From Onthophagus taurus (taxonomy: Eukaryota; Arthropoda; Insecta; Coleoptera; Scarabaeidae): 64,000 nt of DNA. A program made the position numbers and the translations under genes. Positions 1-12,560 of the stretch are shown here, piece by piece; position 1 is the first letter of the stretch; every line of letters starts with the position of its first letter. The stretch lies in contig NC_091966.1 of NCBI RefSeq assembly GCF_036711975.1, forward strand, positions 39,439,501 to 39,503,500, in the 5' to 3' direction. Under the pieces are notes generated by a model. That model worked only from the letters and a program-made list of their open reading frames with translations. It was not told the DNA's origin and did not search any database.

Positions 1-1065
1 GACATATTTGTAATCGAAGTGAAAAATCCTTTAAAATGAGTCCAAACATGATTCCAACATTACTCGAGATATAATCTACTGGTTTGAAATGTCAATGTCA
101 TTTTGACATATTCTTAATTTTTATAAAATGTCTTCAAATTTGTCACAAAAACAAAAATGTAATAAAAAAAATCAGAAATTAAGGTTGGAAGTAATATTTA
201 AAAATTAAATTTGCTAACTTCGGGTTTAATGTTTTCTATTCTAACTTTTTTGTTCTTTGAGATAAGTGCATCATGTTTGAACTCATTTTAAAGGTTTTTT
301 AATAAACAATACATAATGAAAGAACACCATCAAGTTGTCCATTTGTCTATTATATGATAACTAACTTCAGGTTTAAAATGTGAAACTCAATTTTGACATA
401 TTTATAATCTTCATTAAAAATCCTTTAAAATGAGTACAAACACGACATATTTATCTTCAATATTAATGAAGTTATGGTCAACTTCCGGTTAAGAATGTCA
501 ACGTCAATTTTGACATATTTGTAATCGTCGTGAAAAACCTTTAAATGAGTCCAAACAGGATACGTTTAATTCCAATATTACTCTGGATATAAGCAACTTC
601 CGGTTTGAAATGTCAATGTCATTTTGACATATTCTTAATTTTTATAAAATATTTTAATATTTGTCACAAAAACAAAAAAATAGTAAAAAAAATCAGAAAT
701 AAAGGTTGGTATTAATATTTAAAAATTAAATTGCTATCTTCATTGTTGCTAACGCTTCTTATTCTAACTTTTTTGTTTTTTAAGATAAATGCATCATGTT
801 TGGACTCATTTTAAAGGTTTTTTAATAAAGATGACAAATATGTTAAAATTGACGTTGACGTTTCAAACCGGAAGTGATTGTATCTCCATTAATATCAAAG
901 TTAAATATGTCGAGTTTGGACTCATTTTAAAGGATTTTTTATGAAGTTGACAAATATGTCAAAATTTTCGAACGTTTTGGTGTTTTGAGATAAATGCGTC
1001 ATGTTTGGACTCACTTTAAAGGTTATTTAATGAAGATTACGAATATAATAATAAAATTAAAGATG
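1..1065. repeat. Dispersed repeat of direct and inverted short modules
   Basis: Modules of about 100 bp recur. A block with 'ccggtttgaaatgtcaatgtc', then an A-rich stretch, appears near 70-250 and again near 590-760. Modules containing 'aaatgagtccaaac' appear in direct orientation at 30-60, 430 and 545, and in inverted orientation ('gtttggactcatttt') at 797, 917 and 1003. The left part and 840-1060 can therefore pair as an imperfect foldback. No coding frame was found. It is probably a decayed foldback or MITE-type element of unknown superfamily. Confidence 0.6.
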
Positions 1066-1214
1066 ACATTGGCAACTGAAAGTTTTTTTCACGATGTTTC
1101 TAGTTCTCGTTCTAGTTTTAGTTCAATAAAGATGTACAGGTGTCTCAGTTATTATGAAAGATAGAAAGTTGCGGCTTTCGCGAACCTGAGCTAATTTTTT
1201 TCTAATTTCGAAAA

Positions 1215-1440
1215 TCTCTAAAAACGATCAAATGTCGCTTAATCAAGTGATGTATGACGCGGTCCATATGTATATTCCTTATTCCTGACCGTTGTTTTTT
1301 CTATTATTGTTCTGAGGGTAACGCCGTTTGTTCTTCTTCGAGTTTTTCTAGAATTTTTGAATAGTTTTCGCATCTGGTTATTTCCCCCTTCTTATGGATT
1401 GGCACGATTATATTCTTTTCCCGTTCGTGGGGTATTAATT
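1215..1440 (-). pseudogene. LINE reverse transcriptase fragment
   Basis: On the minus strand a short broken frame reads IVPIHKKGEITRCENY. This matches the 'vPI-KKGd-t-C-NYRgIsl' segment at the start of the reverse transcriptase domain of non-LTR retrotransposons. Stops and frame changes follow at once, so it is a dead fragment. It lies downstream of the DOR 3' region and in the same orientation as that gene. Confidence 0.6.
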
Positions 1441-1449
1441 GATTTAATT

Positions 1450-3472
1450 TAAAACTTTTAGTATTGGAATTAAAAGGTATTTAAGAAAAATACATAAAAA
1501 TTTAACAGAAGTATCTATTTTTGTTTTATTCATAAAATTTTTAAAAATTTTTTTTACCTCACTTATTTGAGAAAGAAATCGCATCTACATTTCTCATCTT
1601 TTCAAACATCTTTTGAGTGATTACATTCGCAATGGACACATTCGCTTAAATTTGTTACACTAATAAAAAATAAAGAGTAACTCGCAAAGTTTTCACACTG
1701 CTTACGACATACATTATTATTTTGTTTTTTTATTATTTTTTTTTTTATTTCGTTTACATACGATACGTTTACGAATACTCATGCTCTATCACTAAAAGTG
1801 CCGTTACGACTCTCAAATGTCATTCATTATACGAAAATAAAAATTTATAAAGTTAATTTTAAGAAAACAAATTTTTTTTTTTGTATTTCCAATTTGTTTA
1901 TTAATTAATTTTTATTTAATTGTTTTTGTTGGTTTATTTTTTTCTCGAGTGCACACAGATATGAAAGAGTTATAACAATTTTTTTATATTTTCGTTTTTT
2001 TAATCATTTTTTTTTCACAACGACTGAAAAATTGACTGATTATTCTATAAGAATAAATTTTAATTTTTTTATTAATTTTTTTTGCGGCGCTTATTAATTA
2101 TTTATTTTTCTTTAATATTAATCATATTTAAGTGATCTACAATGTGCATACAATACATACAACGATTAACAATTACGGTAAGCGTTTTTAGTTTTTTTTT
2201 TTAATGATTTCTGGAAAATTTTCTTTTTAAAGATTTTTTTTGTTAGAAAAATGACCAAAATATCTCTTAAAATTCTTGACTGCTTTTTGAAACGGTTTAT
2301 TTTTTTGTTTTTTAATTATCTAGTGGACATTATTAAGAGAGTATCGAGGGCAAATTCGTTTTCAAAAAAGAAAAGCACTGTGGGGGGAAATTAAAAATTA
2401 TCTAGGTTTTAATCATAACTTTGAGATCTTAATTTTCTTCTTTTGAAAAATATTTACTCTCTTTACCCTCTTTATTATTTTTTTTGTAAGTATTGCTAGA
2501 AATTCTCCTATTATTTATTATGTTTAAGTTGCCCAAAAAAAAAGAAGTAAAAGAAAAACATATAAAAGGGGGGAATTTTGTACTGTTAGGTATTCTTTTT
2601 CTCATTTTTAATCTATGCATTCATTTTTCCGTTTTTGTTTTGAAATAATCCTACATTTTTTTTCTCCTTTTTAAACTTTAAACTAAATAATACGAAATAA
2701 ATCACATAAAATATAAGAAATAAAAAAAAGTAGAACGAACTAAGTGCGTAAAAAATAATAACATATTATTGATTCTTTTTATTTCAACAAAATAATTTAA
2801 GGGTATCATTTAACTAAATCTAATAATAAAAATAACTCTATTTACATCTTCTTGATTTTTGTTTATCGGTAATGCCCGAAACAATTTACAGAAAGCAAAT
2901 TAATTAGATTAATTAATCAAACTTACGATTTAGAAAAAAAAAGCCGGACAATTCAGATCGGAGGAAAGATTTTTTTTGATTTAATCATTTTTTGAACACA
3001 AACGGTTTTAAAATTTAAGATTTTTTTTACCACACTCAATCTGTTAATGTTATTTCATTCCGTTTTGAACTGAATATTTTATGAAATAACTCAAAATAAA
3101 TAAACAACTCAAAAGAAGACTCAATAGTAACAATATTTAATAAATTCCCCTTTTACTCAACAAAAAAAAAACATCATTACTATTGATTTATTTATTAACT
3201 CGCAAAAATTGGACTTCTCCAGGGATTTTTTATGAAATGTTTCCCTTCTCCCAAACAAATTAAAACGTTTTAAACGTCATATAATCTATAATTACCATAA
3301 TCAATCATAAAATATTCAGTTTCCTTTCTTAATTTATCTATTCTGAATTCATTTTTGGTTAATTTCTCAATATTTTGTTTGTGTTATTTGGATCTAGTTT
3401 AAAAATGTTTTTTTTTGGAACATTTCCATCCGCCTGATTGTACCCGGTGAGATCAGAGTGTTTTAGTTGTGC
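1450..3472 (-). other. AT-rich probable 3' UTR and flank of the DOR gene
   Basis: This 2 kb stretch follows the DOR stop codon at 3473. It is extremely AT-rich, with long T and A runs, many ATTTA-type motifs and several minus-strand AATAAA-like signals (seen as 'tttatt' on the plus strand). It holds no convincing coding frame; the 63-codon frame at 2429-2620 is low complexity. The true polyadenylation site cannot be chosen from sequence alone. Confidence 0.45.
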
Positions 3473-6400
3473 TCAGCACTTGCGGTTGTTATTGGCGCAG
3501 GAACGTCGTGCCCCCTGCGATTTTTCACCACGACGCTGACGCTGGTTACGACTGTTTACATCACGAGCCTTATTGGTGCGTTCCAGATAACCTTTTTTCA
3601 AAGTCTGGCACGCTTTTTGAATTTGTACCTAAAACAAACAAAAAAATTTATTAATTGAATTGTCAAAATTAATGTCAAATTTAAACGTCACTTTAAACGT
3701 CAAAGTGACGTTTAAATTTTCGATATTCAAAAAGGTTAAATTTTAGTTTTTGGTTTTATATTTATACAGAAATAATTGAAATAAAATAAAATTAAAATTT
3801 CTTAACTTCAATTAGCGAATTACTAAAAATGTTATTAGAAATTAGAGAAATATAATAAATTTTATGGGGACCCTAGGTAATACCAACAAAAACCCCAAAA
3901 ATTTGACACTGACAGATATAGAAAAAAAGATATCTTTCTTACAAGATCAAATAATATAATATTACAATATCAAATACATATAATCAATGTAAAAAATGCT
4001 ATGGAATGAATTCAAACCGAACGGAGATATAGAACATCTATAACGAGGGTCTGGAATTGAAGAAAAGATGTTACCTTGGTTTTAAACCATAGAGAAGATC
4101 GAATAGACTATGTAGTGATGCCGCAAGCGTCTTCTGCTTTATTCTATCAAATTGTGACGATAAATCTTCGCGGCTTTATCATACAAATAGTTATTCTATA
4201 CTAAGGTATGTATTTTTGGCCCTTAAAGAATAAAGTTAAAGTTACTTGCACCCAACAGATATTCAAAACTTTTACAGATAAACCCCAATTGACGTAGCGC
4301 CTCAACCTCAAAAAACATCGGTTTCATTCTCACAAACTGTAATTGAAAATTGAATTGTCAAGATGAATGTCAAATTGTTGTAAAGTTGGCAAGATTAATA
4401 GGGAATTTTAAACGTCAAAGTGACGTTTAAATTTTTGACATTCAAAAAGGTTAAATTTTAGTTTTTGGTTTTATATTTATACAGAAATAATTTAAATAAA
4501 ATAAAATTAAAATTTCTTAACTTCAATTATCGAATTACAAAAAATTTTATTAGAAATTAGAGAAATATAATAAATTTTATGGGGACCCTAGGTAATACCA
4601 ACAAAAACCCCAAAAATTTGACACTGACAGATATAGAAAAAAAGATATCTTTCTTACAAGATCAAATAATATAATATTACAATATCAATTACATATAATC
4701 AATGTAAAAAATGCTATGGAATGAATTCAAACCGAACGGAGATATAGAACATCTATAACGAGGGTCTGGAATTGAAGAAAAGATGTTACCTTGGTTTTAA
4801 ACCATAGAGAAGATCGAATAGACTATGTAGTGATGCCGCAAACGCCTTCTGCTTTATTCTATCAAATTGTGACGATAAATCTTCGCGGCTTTATCATACA
4901 AATAGTTATTCTATACTAAGGTATGTATTTTTGGCCCTTAAAGAATAAAGCTAAAGTTACTTGCACCCAACAGATATTCATAACTTTTACAGATAAACCC
5001 CAATTGACGTAGCGCCTCAACCTCAAAAAACATCGGTTTCATTCTCTAAAACTGTAATTGAAAATTGAATTGTCAAAATGAATGTCAAATTGTTGTGAAG
5101 TTGGCAAGATTAATAGGGAATTTTAAACGTCAAAGTGACGTTTAAATTTTCGACATTCAAAAAGGTAAAATTTTAGTTTTTGGTTTTATACTTATACAGA
5201 AATAATTGAAATAAAATAAAATTAAAATTTCTTAACTTCAATTATCGAATTACAAAAAATTTTATTAGAAATTAGAGAAATATAATAAATTTTATGGGGA
5301 CCCTAGGTAATACCAACAAAAACCCTAAAATTTGACACTGACAGATATAGAAAAAAAGATGTCTTTCTTACGAGATCAAATAATATAATATTACAATATC
5401 AAATACATATAATCAATGTAAAAAATGCTATAAAATGAATTCAAACTCAACGGAGATATAGTATTATGAGAATTGAAGAAAAGATGTTACCTTGGTTAGA
5501 AAGCATAGAGAAGATCAAATAGACTATATTCAAAACTTTTACAGATAAACCCCAGTTGAGGTAGAGCCTCAATCTTAAGAAACCTTGGTTTCATTCTCTC
5601 AAACTGTAAAGATAAAAAACTGTGACCTTATCATACTAATAACTAATGTAGTAATATATTACTAAGGCAGAGAAGATACATTTTTAGAAGCCTAAATGGA
5701 GAAACTGAAAGATTAAACACAATTAAGGTAACTTTTCGGCTTTGTATGATGCAATATGAAGGAATTGCATCTCCTTATTAAGCATAGATCAAGTTGTATT
5801 TAGTAGAAAAAAACGTCAGGTTCCAAGATGTAACCTTTTCTTTTGCACAATTTTTTTTCTAGAACAATCTATCATGTCAAACATAAAATTGCAACCCTAG
5901 AAAATAATTGATGGTAAAGATCTATGTATTTTAAAGCACTGGTTTCAAAGTACGAGTTCGTTTTAACGTAAGCTTCTGCTATTTTACCTTGGAAATGAAG
6001 TTCTAGCATTTTTTGGCTACACATTGTACCTTATGTAGAACGTGCAATAAACCCACCACTCTAGTAAGTAATCTCTTTTAAATTAACTATTGTAGATCTT
6101 ATACAAATTTAGTGTCTGGATTTATCTTTCCTCCAGAACTAGATTGGGCAAGAAATACAATCAAACCAAACTTAATCCAACCCAACATTTCTCGTACTAT
6201 GTCTAGAGTCTAGATGCTGCATCGTGAATTGATAGTTACATAAGATTATGAAATAAAACCAACATTTGGGTTCGTAAATGTCAATTGTAAATGTAATTTT
6301 CATTAAGATGAAAATAAAAGGAATAACTGATATACTATGTAGGTATAAATAAAATAATCCTCAATCTAAGTTATATACCTGCAATAAAAAAATTACATAC

Positions 6401-9400
6401 ATTTTTTTGAAATTTGAACCAATTGATAATAACCACTCCATTACACACAGTCCTGATGAATGAATAACATGATTATCAATCTGGACCGATGGAGTTTATG
6501 GAAGCCTATGTAAACTTTGTTCATCCTACAACAAAAATTCTGATGACATTCTGCACAGATTTTTTTGAAAGCGACATAAACCTCCGTTATTCCTAATGGT
6601 TCGTTATTGATTTTATTATATCATATTTATATTTATATTAAACTGTAATTATTTATAATTAAATTAAAAATTTGATGTCGTCGGCCGCAATTGATTACAG
6701 GAAACAACGTCACATTTCAAATTGATTTAAATATAATCTCTCTTCCAATTAGCGTTTATTACTAATCTATAACAGTAATCTTAATCTAATCTCTCTAATT
6801 ATGGTACATTTAATATTTAAAAACATTACTCCTAATCGTGTAACTTTAACATTTCCTTTTTTGCTGCGTAAATCGTTTATTTCGTCTAAAGTGTGTAGAT
6901 TATTTTTATTTTTTGATTTTTATACTTTCTTATCAACGTTAAATAAAGTTTGTAACTTAAAATAACGTGCGCTTATTAATTATTTTTTAAATATTGAAAA
7001 TGTCAAAAAATATCAGTTGCTAACTTCAAGTCAATATCAAATACAGTTACTCACAAAATTGAGTATACAGTTAAGCAAAAGTGATTAAATTTAGGCCCTC
7101 TATTGGCGTCAATTATCGCCTGCATTCGCTGTGGCATGAAGTTCACTAACTTTTTGGTGTAGTTTGGCGAGTTTTTAATTGAAACTTAACTTCTCCCCAT
7201 AAATATTCAATAAGATTCATATTCAAAGACTATGGTGGTGTTTTTTAACTGTTTTGAAGAAGTAAATATAATAACCATTCCTTTACAAGGTACCTATGAT
7301 ATACAGGGTGGTTCAAATTCGATGTCCGAATAGGCTTATCTCGGAAACTATAAGAATTAGAAAAAAAGTAGCTCACATGTCAATCTCTTTTTTTAAATAA
7401 ATTACAATGTCGAAAACCTCAAAGCGCTATCATCTTTTGTTTTTCCCCTTTTTTCCCTTTTCGCTTTTAGAATTTGAGATATTATGACATTTTCCTTTTT
7501 TTAAATGGAAACAACCACTGATTATTCTTATCGAATTCGTTATTTTTTTCTGATTACAAAAATATAGGGTTTGACAGGTTTATTTCTTATTGATTTTAGA
7601 ATAAAGCTAAAAATAAACTTTTTTTTAGTGTCGTTAAAGAAATAAAATTTACAGTTTCCTGTAAATTATAACTAAAAATTAAAAAAACATATTTCTGATA
7701 TTTGAAACAAATATATTTGTTGAACTGTTTAATTTATATTTGTTTTACACAAAAGTTGGAATAGATTGCATTATTTCACATTTTTTATTATTTAATATTA
7801 TTATTAAATGACTTAAATTATTGATAGATGGCACTCATATATATATATTTTTTTAATTCAAATAAACATAGTGACATTTGTTTATATTCAAAAATTTTCT
7901 GAAGTGTCAAATTAAAAATCCCGTTTTTTTAAGATTGATTATGAAAATTGCGAAAAGTTTAACATGTTAGAATGTTATATATTAAAAAATAAAGAAAATT
8001 TTATATAAATTTTTAGTAGAATAATTTTTAGTTATAGTAATTTACAGGAAACTGTAAATTTAATTTCTTTATTTTTAACATTATTCTTTGTTTTTTTATA
8101 ACATTTCTAAACGCCGCCGAAATCCGGTGATGTCGAAGAAATGAAATTTACAGTTTCCTATAAATTACGGGGCAGTAGGTAACATTTAAAAAGCTTAGAA
8201 TTAAATAAGCAAACAACTTCTGGTATTTAAAAACAAATTATTATGTTTATTACACCAATTGTTATACGGAAATATTTAATGAATTGTATTGGAGAAATAT
8301 GTTTTTTTAATTTTTAGTTATAATTTACAGGAAACTGTAAATTTAATTTCTTCGACATCACTAAAAAAAAAAGTTTATTTTTAGCTTTATTCTAAAACAA
8401 TAAGAAATAGACCTGTACAACCCTATATTTTTGTAATCAGAAAAAAATAACGAATTTAATAAGCGAATAATCAGTGGTTGTTTCCATTTAAAAAAACGAA
8501 AATTGTCATGATATCTCAAAATCTAAAACCGAAAATATAATGTCTTAGATATAATACTCCACCTATAATAATAACCAAGGTAATTGCACTTGTTGGTTTT
8601 ACGATATTTTCAATTTTGGCCTCTAGGGGAAGGCTTTGAGGTTTTCAGCATTAGCAGTTTCTCGAAAAACGAGATCATGACATGTAAGCTACTTTTTTTC
8701 TAACTCTAGTTTCTGAGATAGCCTATTCGGACATCGAATTTGAACCATCCTGTACATCAGAAAATATATTATTGCCATCAGAAATGTAAATAAAACATGG
8801 CATTTGGAGGATTTAATGTGATAGTAATAAAGGTTTATCATCTATTTATTTTTAAAAATTCTCCTTAAAGATTTCCGAGATGATGGGGTGTTTGAATTTT
8901 CTCCAATGAGATTGAAATAAGCCACTTATAACCAACTATAGGGTTTACCTACCACATAGATGACCAAAGAAGTGGTTTGCTGAAACAGCCACATATTGCA
9001 TCGTTAAAAGCAACATTTAAGATAATTTGTCAAAACTATTTGATCCGGTACACCTATCTTGATGAAACTTGGATTTTTGGAAGAGGATCTCCACGAAAAA
9101 GTTAGCATGATGAAGATAAAAACTCTGTTAAAAAAAAACCTATCGGTAATGTAATTCTGCATGCTGGCAATAATCTCCGTTATTTTCTTCCATGTCTAAA
9201 TCAGCAGATTATCATGATAACATGAATGCTGACATTTTCAAAAAGTGTATCACCGAGCAGTTGCTTCCTTATTTAGATACGTCCAATTTAAAAAAAAGTT
9301 GTAAGTTAAGATAAAAGAAAATTTGCAAATATTAGAAGGCAAGGAGAATACCGAAACTGCAGAAATGTAAACGAAAAATGGCGTGGCATCAAAACAGCCT

Positions 9401-11120
9401 TATTGGAACCCTCGATGGCCACGCTGAAGAAAGAGAATTCCACATGAAGGCAAGAATGGATAACTGACGAAATTATTGCTCTGGTGGATAAGAGAAGAAA
9501 CTTCAAAGGAAATAATGATCAACAATATAAGATAACACAACGAATAATTCGCACAAAAATCAGAGAAGCGAAAGAAGAATACTACAAACAAAAATGTGAA
9601 GAAATCGAGAGGTTCTAGGCATAGTATTAGTTCTACATAGTAACAGTGCTAGTGTAAAACTAGAACTAACACTAGAACGATTCGGATTTAGCCCCACGTC
9701 TCTATAGACGGCTAAACCCGAATGATTCTAGGTCTAGGTATAGTGTTAGTTCTAGTTTTAAACTTGCACTGTCACAAAAAAAAATATATTTTTGCATATT
9801 GCATCTTAAATGAAACAATTATCTATCTTCCATTCCCCTGTATACTAAATTTGATGAGCAACTGTATAACCTAAAATTATTAAATAATTCAAAACTATTT
9901 TAAGAAACATATTAAAACATTTAATAATGATAATTTAAGAAGAGTGTTTCCGTAAATGTTAAATAAATGAATTAAATCGGTATATTCTAGAAGAACCAGT
10001 TCAATTATCGTTTCCTCTTTGAACACTCGATGCTTGTTTCCCAGGCTGTCGCCGGATTGAACAGTAAACGCATCCAACGTAAAGCATCTGCACCTCGTCA
10101 CGAATAAACAAAGAGAAATCCGAAGCAGATGAGCTACGTTGAAGGCAAAAATGAAGAACTAAATAAATAACTAAGCGGTTATCAGAATTGAGATGTAATA
10201 AAAGACAAAGAACGATAATCTCATTAATTTGCTTGTAATTGAACAATAATAAGTGAGAAATATTAAACGTCGTCGACAGGAGGTCTCATTTTAAAACCAC
10301 AATCTGTTTATGACACGATTTATCACCAATCTCATTAACGACTATGTTCAAGAAATAACACATAACAATGAATAAGCGTTTATTCTCCGTTACAACAACT
10401 TTCAACGTTTTATTAAAAATAACTTACCCTTTGTGCACTTTTCGTTCTAACCCTTTGAACATCTTGCTGTCTTAAAACCTCATCTACGTGTCTCATCCTT
10501 CTCCTTCTAACCGGTTCCCTCCACAACAACCTGTCTTCAATTTCCACAAAATCATCCTCAACATTAACAACATCCACTTCCTCATCTTCATCGTCCTCCA
10601 CCTCGCTCGATCTCTCCCTTAATTGTTGGCTAAGAATCCTAAAATGTGGATGTTGGGGATTCGGATGGTGCCTATAAACGCTGATGCTTGGATGCTCGAT
10701 AAGCAAATTTTCCAACGGCGACGTTTCCATCACGACGGTTCCAGTCGAGGTAAAACACGGCGGTGGGGTGATGTACCATGACTCTTCCATAGCCGCGTGC
10801 GAAGACGACGAAGATTCACTTCGTGTCATCTCAGACGGGACGACCAATCGGTCCAATTCAGGATCTTCCAGGTCGTGGATGGGGTCGATGAGGTCGTCCA
10901 AATCGGTATCTTCAAGGTCGTCATCGTCAACGGTACCGACGGAATTTCCTTCGCTATCACGATCAACCAAAAGCCAACCATCGTCTTCTTCTAAAACTAG
11001 AGGAGCGACGCGAGATGGTTCGGTGGATAAATTCGGTGGTTGTTGGTCTGGTCTAATGTTAACGGTGGGTGTGGTAGTGTTTGTTGTTCCCAATAGGTAG
11101 TTTACTAATTGTCCAAACAT
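3473..11120 (-). CDS. DOR: TP53INP/DOR family autophagy and transcription cofactor
   Basis: Coding exons are 11120-10428 (231 codons) and 3628-3473 (51 codons plus stop), giving 282 residues. Family knowledge: TP53INP1/2 and fly DOR bind ATG8/LC3 proteins and nuclear receptors, moving between nucleus and autophagosomes. Visible support: an LIR-type core WLLV at residues 49-52 after an acidic run (EEDDG); the family signature MEESWYITPPPCF at about 111-123, then TSPLENLLIEHPSISVY; acidic stretches at 66-90 and again before the basic region; and a basic C-terminus ending SCANNNRKC. The first ATG lies three bases after a strong acceptor (cttttcag|aca-ATG at 11123), so transcription starts in one or more upstream untranslated exons. 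The main exon ends AGG|GTAAGT; the last exon begins tgttttag|GTA in the same phase 0. The 6.8-kb intron is filled with repeats. Recognition is firm, and the distant last exon is supported by phase and by the conserved C-terminus. Confidence 0.93.
3655..5640. repeat. Tandem triplication, 715-bp unit, in the DOR intron
   Basis: The marker 'ggggaccctaggtaatacc' occurs at 3866, 4581 and 5296, exactly 715 bp apart. Units 1 and 2 are nearly identical. Unit 3 has lost about 180 bp near 5490 and diverges towards 5640. Each unit begins with a palindromic 'aaacgtcaaagtgacgttt' segment. No coding frame was found. The whole block lies inside the DOR intron. Confidence 0.85.
5641..7030. other. DOR intron sequence with no recognised feature
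   Basis: AT-rich sequence without long frames, tandem structure or recognisable transposon ends. I see nothing assignable here. Confidence 0.4.
7036..7300 (-). pseudogene. 3' end of a Tc1-like transposase with terminal repeat
   Basis: In broken minus-strand frames the sequence gives a 'NxIEYLWGEVK' block, then 'MPQRMQAIIDANRG'. These match the conserved C-terminal part of Tc1 transposases (NPIExLW...mPrR..avidakGg). The sequence at 7036-7070, starting 'acagttactcacaaaattg', looks like the matching terminal inverted repeat. The catalytic core is absent; the remnant stops where the TIR element at 7314 begins. Confidence 0.7.
7314..8752. mobile_element. Non-autonomous TIR element (CAGGGTGGTTC ends, TA target)
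   Basis: The left end 'cagggtggttcaaattcga' is mirrored at the right end (8734-8752), and both ends sit next to TA (7312-7313 and 8753-8754). The inverted similarity extends over roughly 300 bp inward. The element is 1439 bp with no transposase frame. Inside are four copies of a hairpin word, atttacag-tttc-ctgtaaat or its complement, near 7650, 8043, 8145 and 8325. A TA target and CAGGG ends suggest a Tc1/mariner-type MITE, but this is inferred from the ends alone. Confidence 0.8.
9040..9300 (+). pseudogene. DDE transposase fragment
   Basis: The plus-strand frame reads TYLDETWIFGRG near 9050 and DYHDNMNADIFKK near 9205, separated by stops and frameshifts. In the Tc1/IS630-like 'DDE superfamily endonuclease' family the first block carries the first catalytic Asp and the second precedes the second Asp. 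The same family reappears as a decayed copy in the RPAP2 intron (GDYHDE followed by a stop, then FEKWF), so the two are relatives. Confidence 0.7.
9295..9615 (+). pseudogene. Jockey-like LINE fragment between endonuclease and RT
   Basis: Broken plus-strand frames include WITDEIIALVDKRRNFKG near 9460 and IIRTKIREAKEEYY near 9545. This resembles the segment between endonuclease and reverse transcriptase in LINE ORF2 (W.tdEi..l.dkRr..k......y...r..ir.ki..ak). It ends where a copy of the ctagttctagg satellite monomer begins. Confidence 0.65.
9617..9770. repeat. Single dispersed copy of the hairpin satellite monomer
   Basis: The segment contains 'tcggatttagccccacgtct' followed by 'agacggctaaacccgaatga', flanked on both sides by inverted ctagaact/agttctag tracts. 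This is one unit of the monomer that forms the large array at 53.4-58.9 kb. Confidence 0.85.
9771..10427. other. DOR intron near the main exon
   Basis: No recognised element. The minus-strand frames at 10001-10246 and 9895-10101 overlap each other and have no family resemblance. A possible terminal exon here was considered and dropped once the conserved C-terminus was found at 3628-3473. Confidence 0.4.
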
Positions 11121-11123
11121 TGT

Positions 11124-12235
11124 CTGAAAAGAAAAATAAAAAAACTTATTTATGTGAATTAACATTTAAATTAAATATTCATTAAATTAATCACACCTAT
11201 AAAAATTAATGTCTTCATCTACGCCTTTTACAAATTAAAACGTTTCTACATATTTGCCAATTACATAATCTTCTGTGTGACCTATGAACATCGTTGCTGT
11301 TTAAAATAGGTTAGCCTCGTGACTTACGTTCGTCTTAATGTTTGTTTGGTTTGTCTGTTTTATACACTTGTCTTCTTTTCTTTTGCAATCTTTGGTTACC
11401 TGCTCGTCTTTGTACTCACATCTGTAAATCCTTTCAAGTTTGAACACGTCTACCTACCTAATGGTTAACGTCTCCTTTTCGGTATCAAGGTCAACGTGTC
11501 TTTAAATAATAAAAAAAAGTCTCTCCCTTGAGGTTTTCTTAATTCTTGTGCGATAGAAAAATTGTTTATGTAATAAGAGAGTGATTAACGAGAATTAATG
11601 AAATTTCAACTTAATCGAATAGAAAGTACTTAATTAAATTATGTCAAAAACAATAAAACACTTATTTTTGGATAAGTACTAGATTGTTAAAGATTGTAAC
11701 AAAAAAAATGACTTAATGTTGACAACTTAAAAAAAGTTACCAAATTCTAACAAAAATTACTAAAATTTACGATAAAAAGTATACATTAAAACTATAGATT
11801 TGCAAAAAAGTCTCTGTTTTGGGGTTAAATCCATCACAACAACGTTTAACAACAATTTAACCTAAACACAATAAAAAATTTTTGTATAAATTTACATTTT
11901 AAATAAATGTTTTTTAAGTCTTTTAAGTCTCAATGTGTCAATGCCATATTAAAATTGCAAAAAAATTGAGTGTAGTCCACTTAAATTAATTTAAAATCTT
12001 AAAAAAATCGTTATTTTTTTACATGGTAACTCACCCCATCTAGCGGAATCACACTAAACAAATCGAATTTTTGACATATTGACATTTTATAATACCTTAC
12101 TATTTATTGTTAATTTATATAATAATTTATAGTTTAATTATTATTTTTTCTCCCTAAATTAATGAAGAATTCTTCATTGAGGACATAACCTTGACTTTTT
12201 TGTGCAAATCAAGGACATTTATAAAAACAACACAG
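11124..12235. other. Upstream DOR intron, no recognised feature
   Basis: The base just above 11123 is the polypyrimidine tract and acceptor of the DOR main exon. Beyond it the sequence is AT-rich with no frames, tandem repeats or element ends that I can name. Confidence 0.4.
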
Positions 12236-12239
12236 TAAA

Positions 12240-12560
12240 CCCATTGATTCCCATCTTTCAATAATCCTCTCAATCTCTCCCTCCTATTGAGGTCTTGGTC
12301 TACCACGCTTTCTCTTTCCTTCTTGCCTCATGTTGAACATTTTCTTAGGTATTCTATCTTCTTTCATTCGAACCAAATGACCATACCAACTTAGTTGTTT
12401 TCCTTTTATTTCCTATACCAGGGGGTTTAAGCTTAGTTCTTCCCTGATGTTCTTGTTCCGTACCCTATCTCTTCTGGTTTTCCCCAATATCTTGCGTAGA
12501 TACTTCATCTCTGCTTCTGTTATTTTCTATCTTTACATCGTCCAAGTTTTTGATCCATAA
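12240..12560 (-). pseudogene. LINE ORF2 C-terminal fragment
   Basis: The minus-strand translation contains MKYLRKILGKTRRDRVRN, then LSWYGHLVRMKEDRIPKK, then a GKRKRGRPR run, all close together with a few stops. This order (r.k..r.r.iR, l.WyGHv.Rm...r.p, KR.RGRP) is characteristic of the C-terminal part of many insect and other animal LINE ORF2 proteins. The fragment is 5'-truncated and decayed. Confidence 0.75.

Noticed and set aside
10001..10246. Candidate terminal exon of DOR (frames at 9895-10246)
   Set aside because: The phase would give no known C-terminus, and the conserved DOR C-terminus is found instead at 3628-3473 in the correct phase.
10684..11100. 138-codon plus-strand frame opposite DOR
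   Set aside because: It is the complement of the conserved DOR exon, with Ser/Arg-rich low complexity; a shadow frame.
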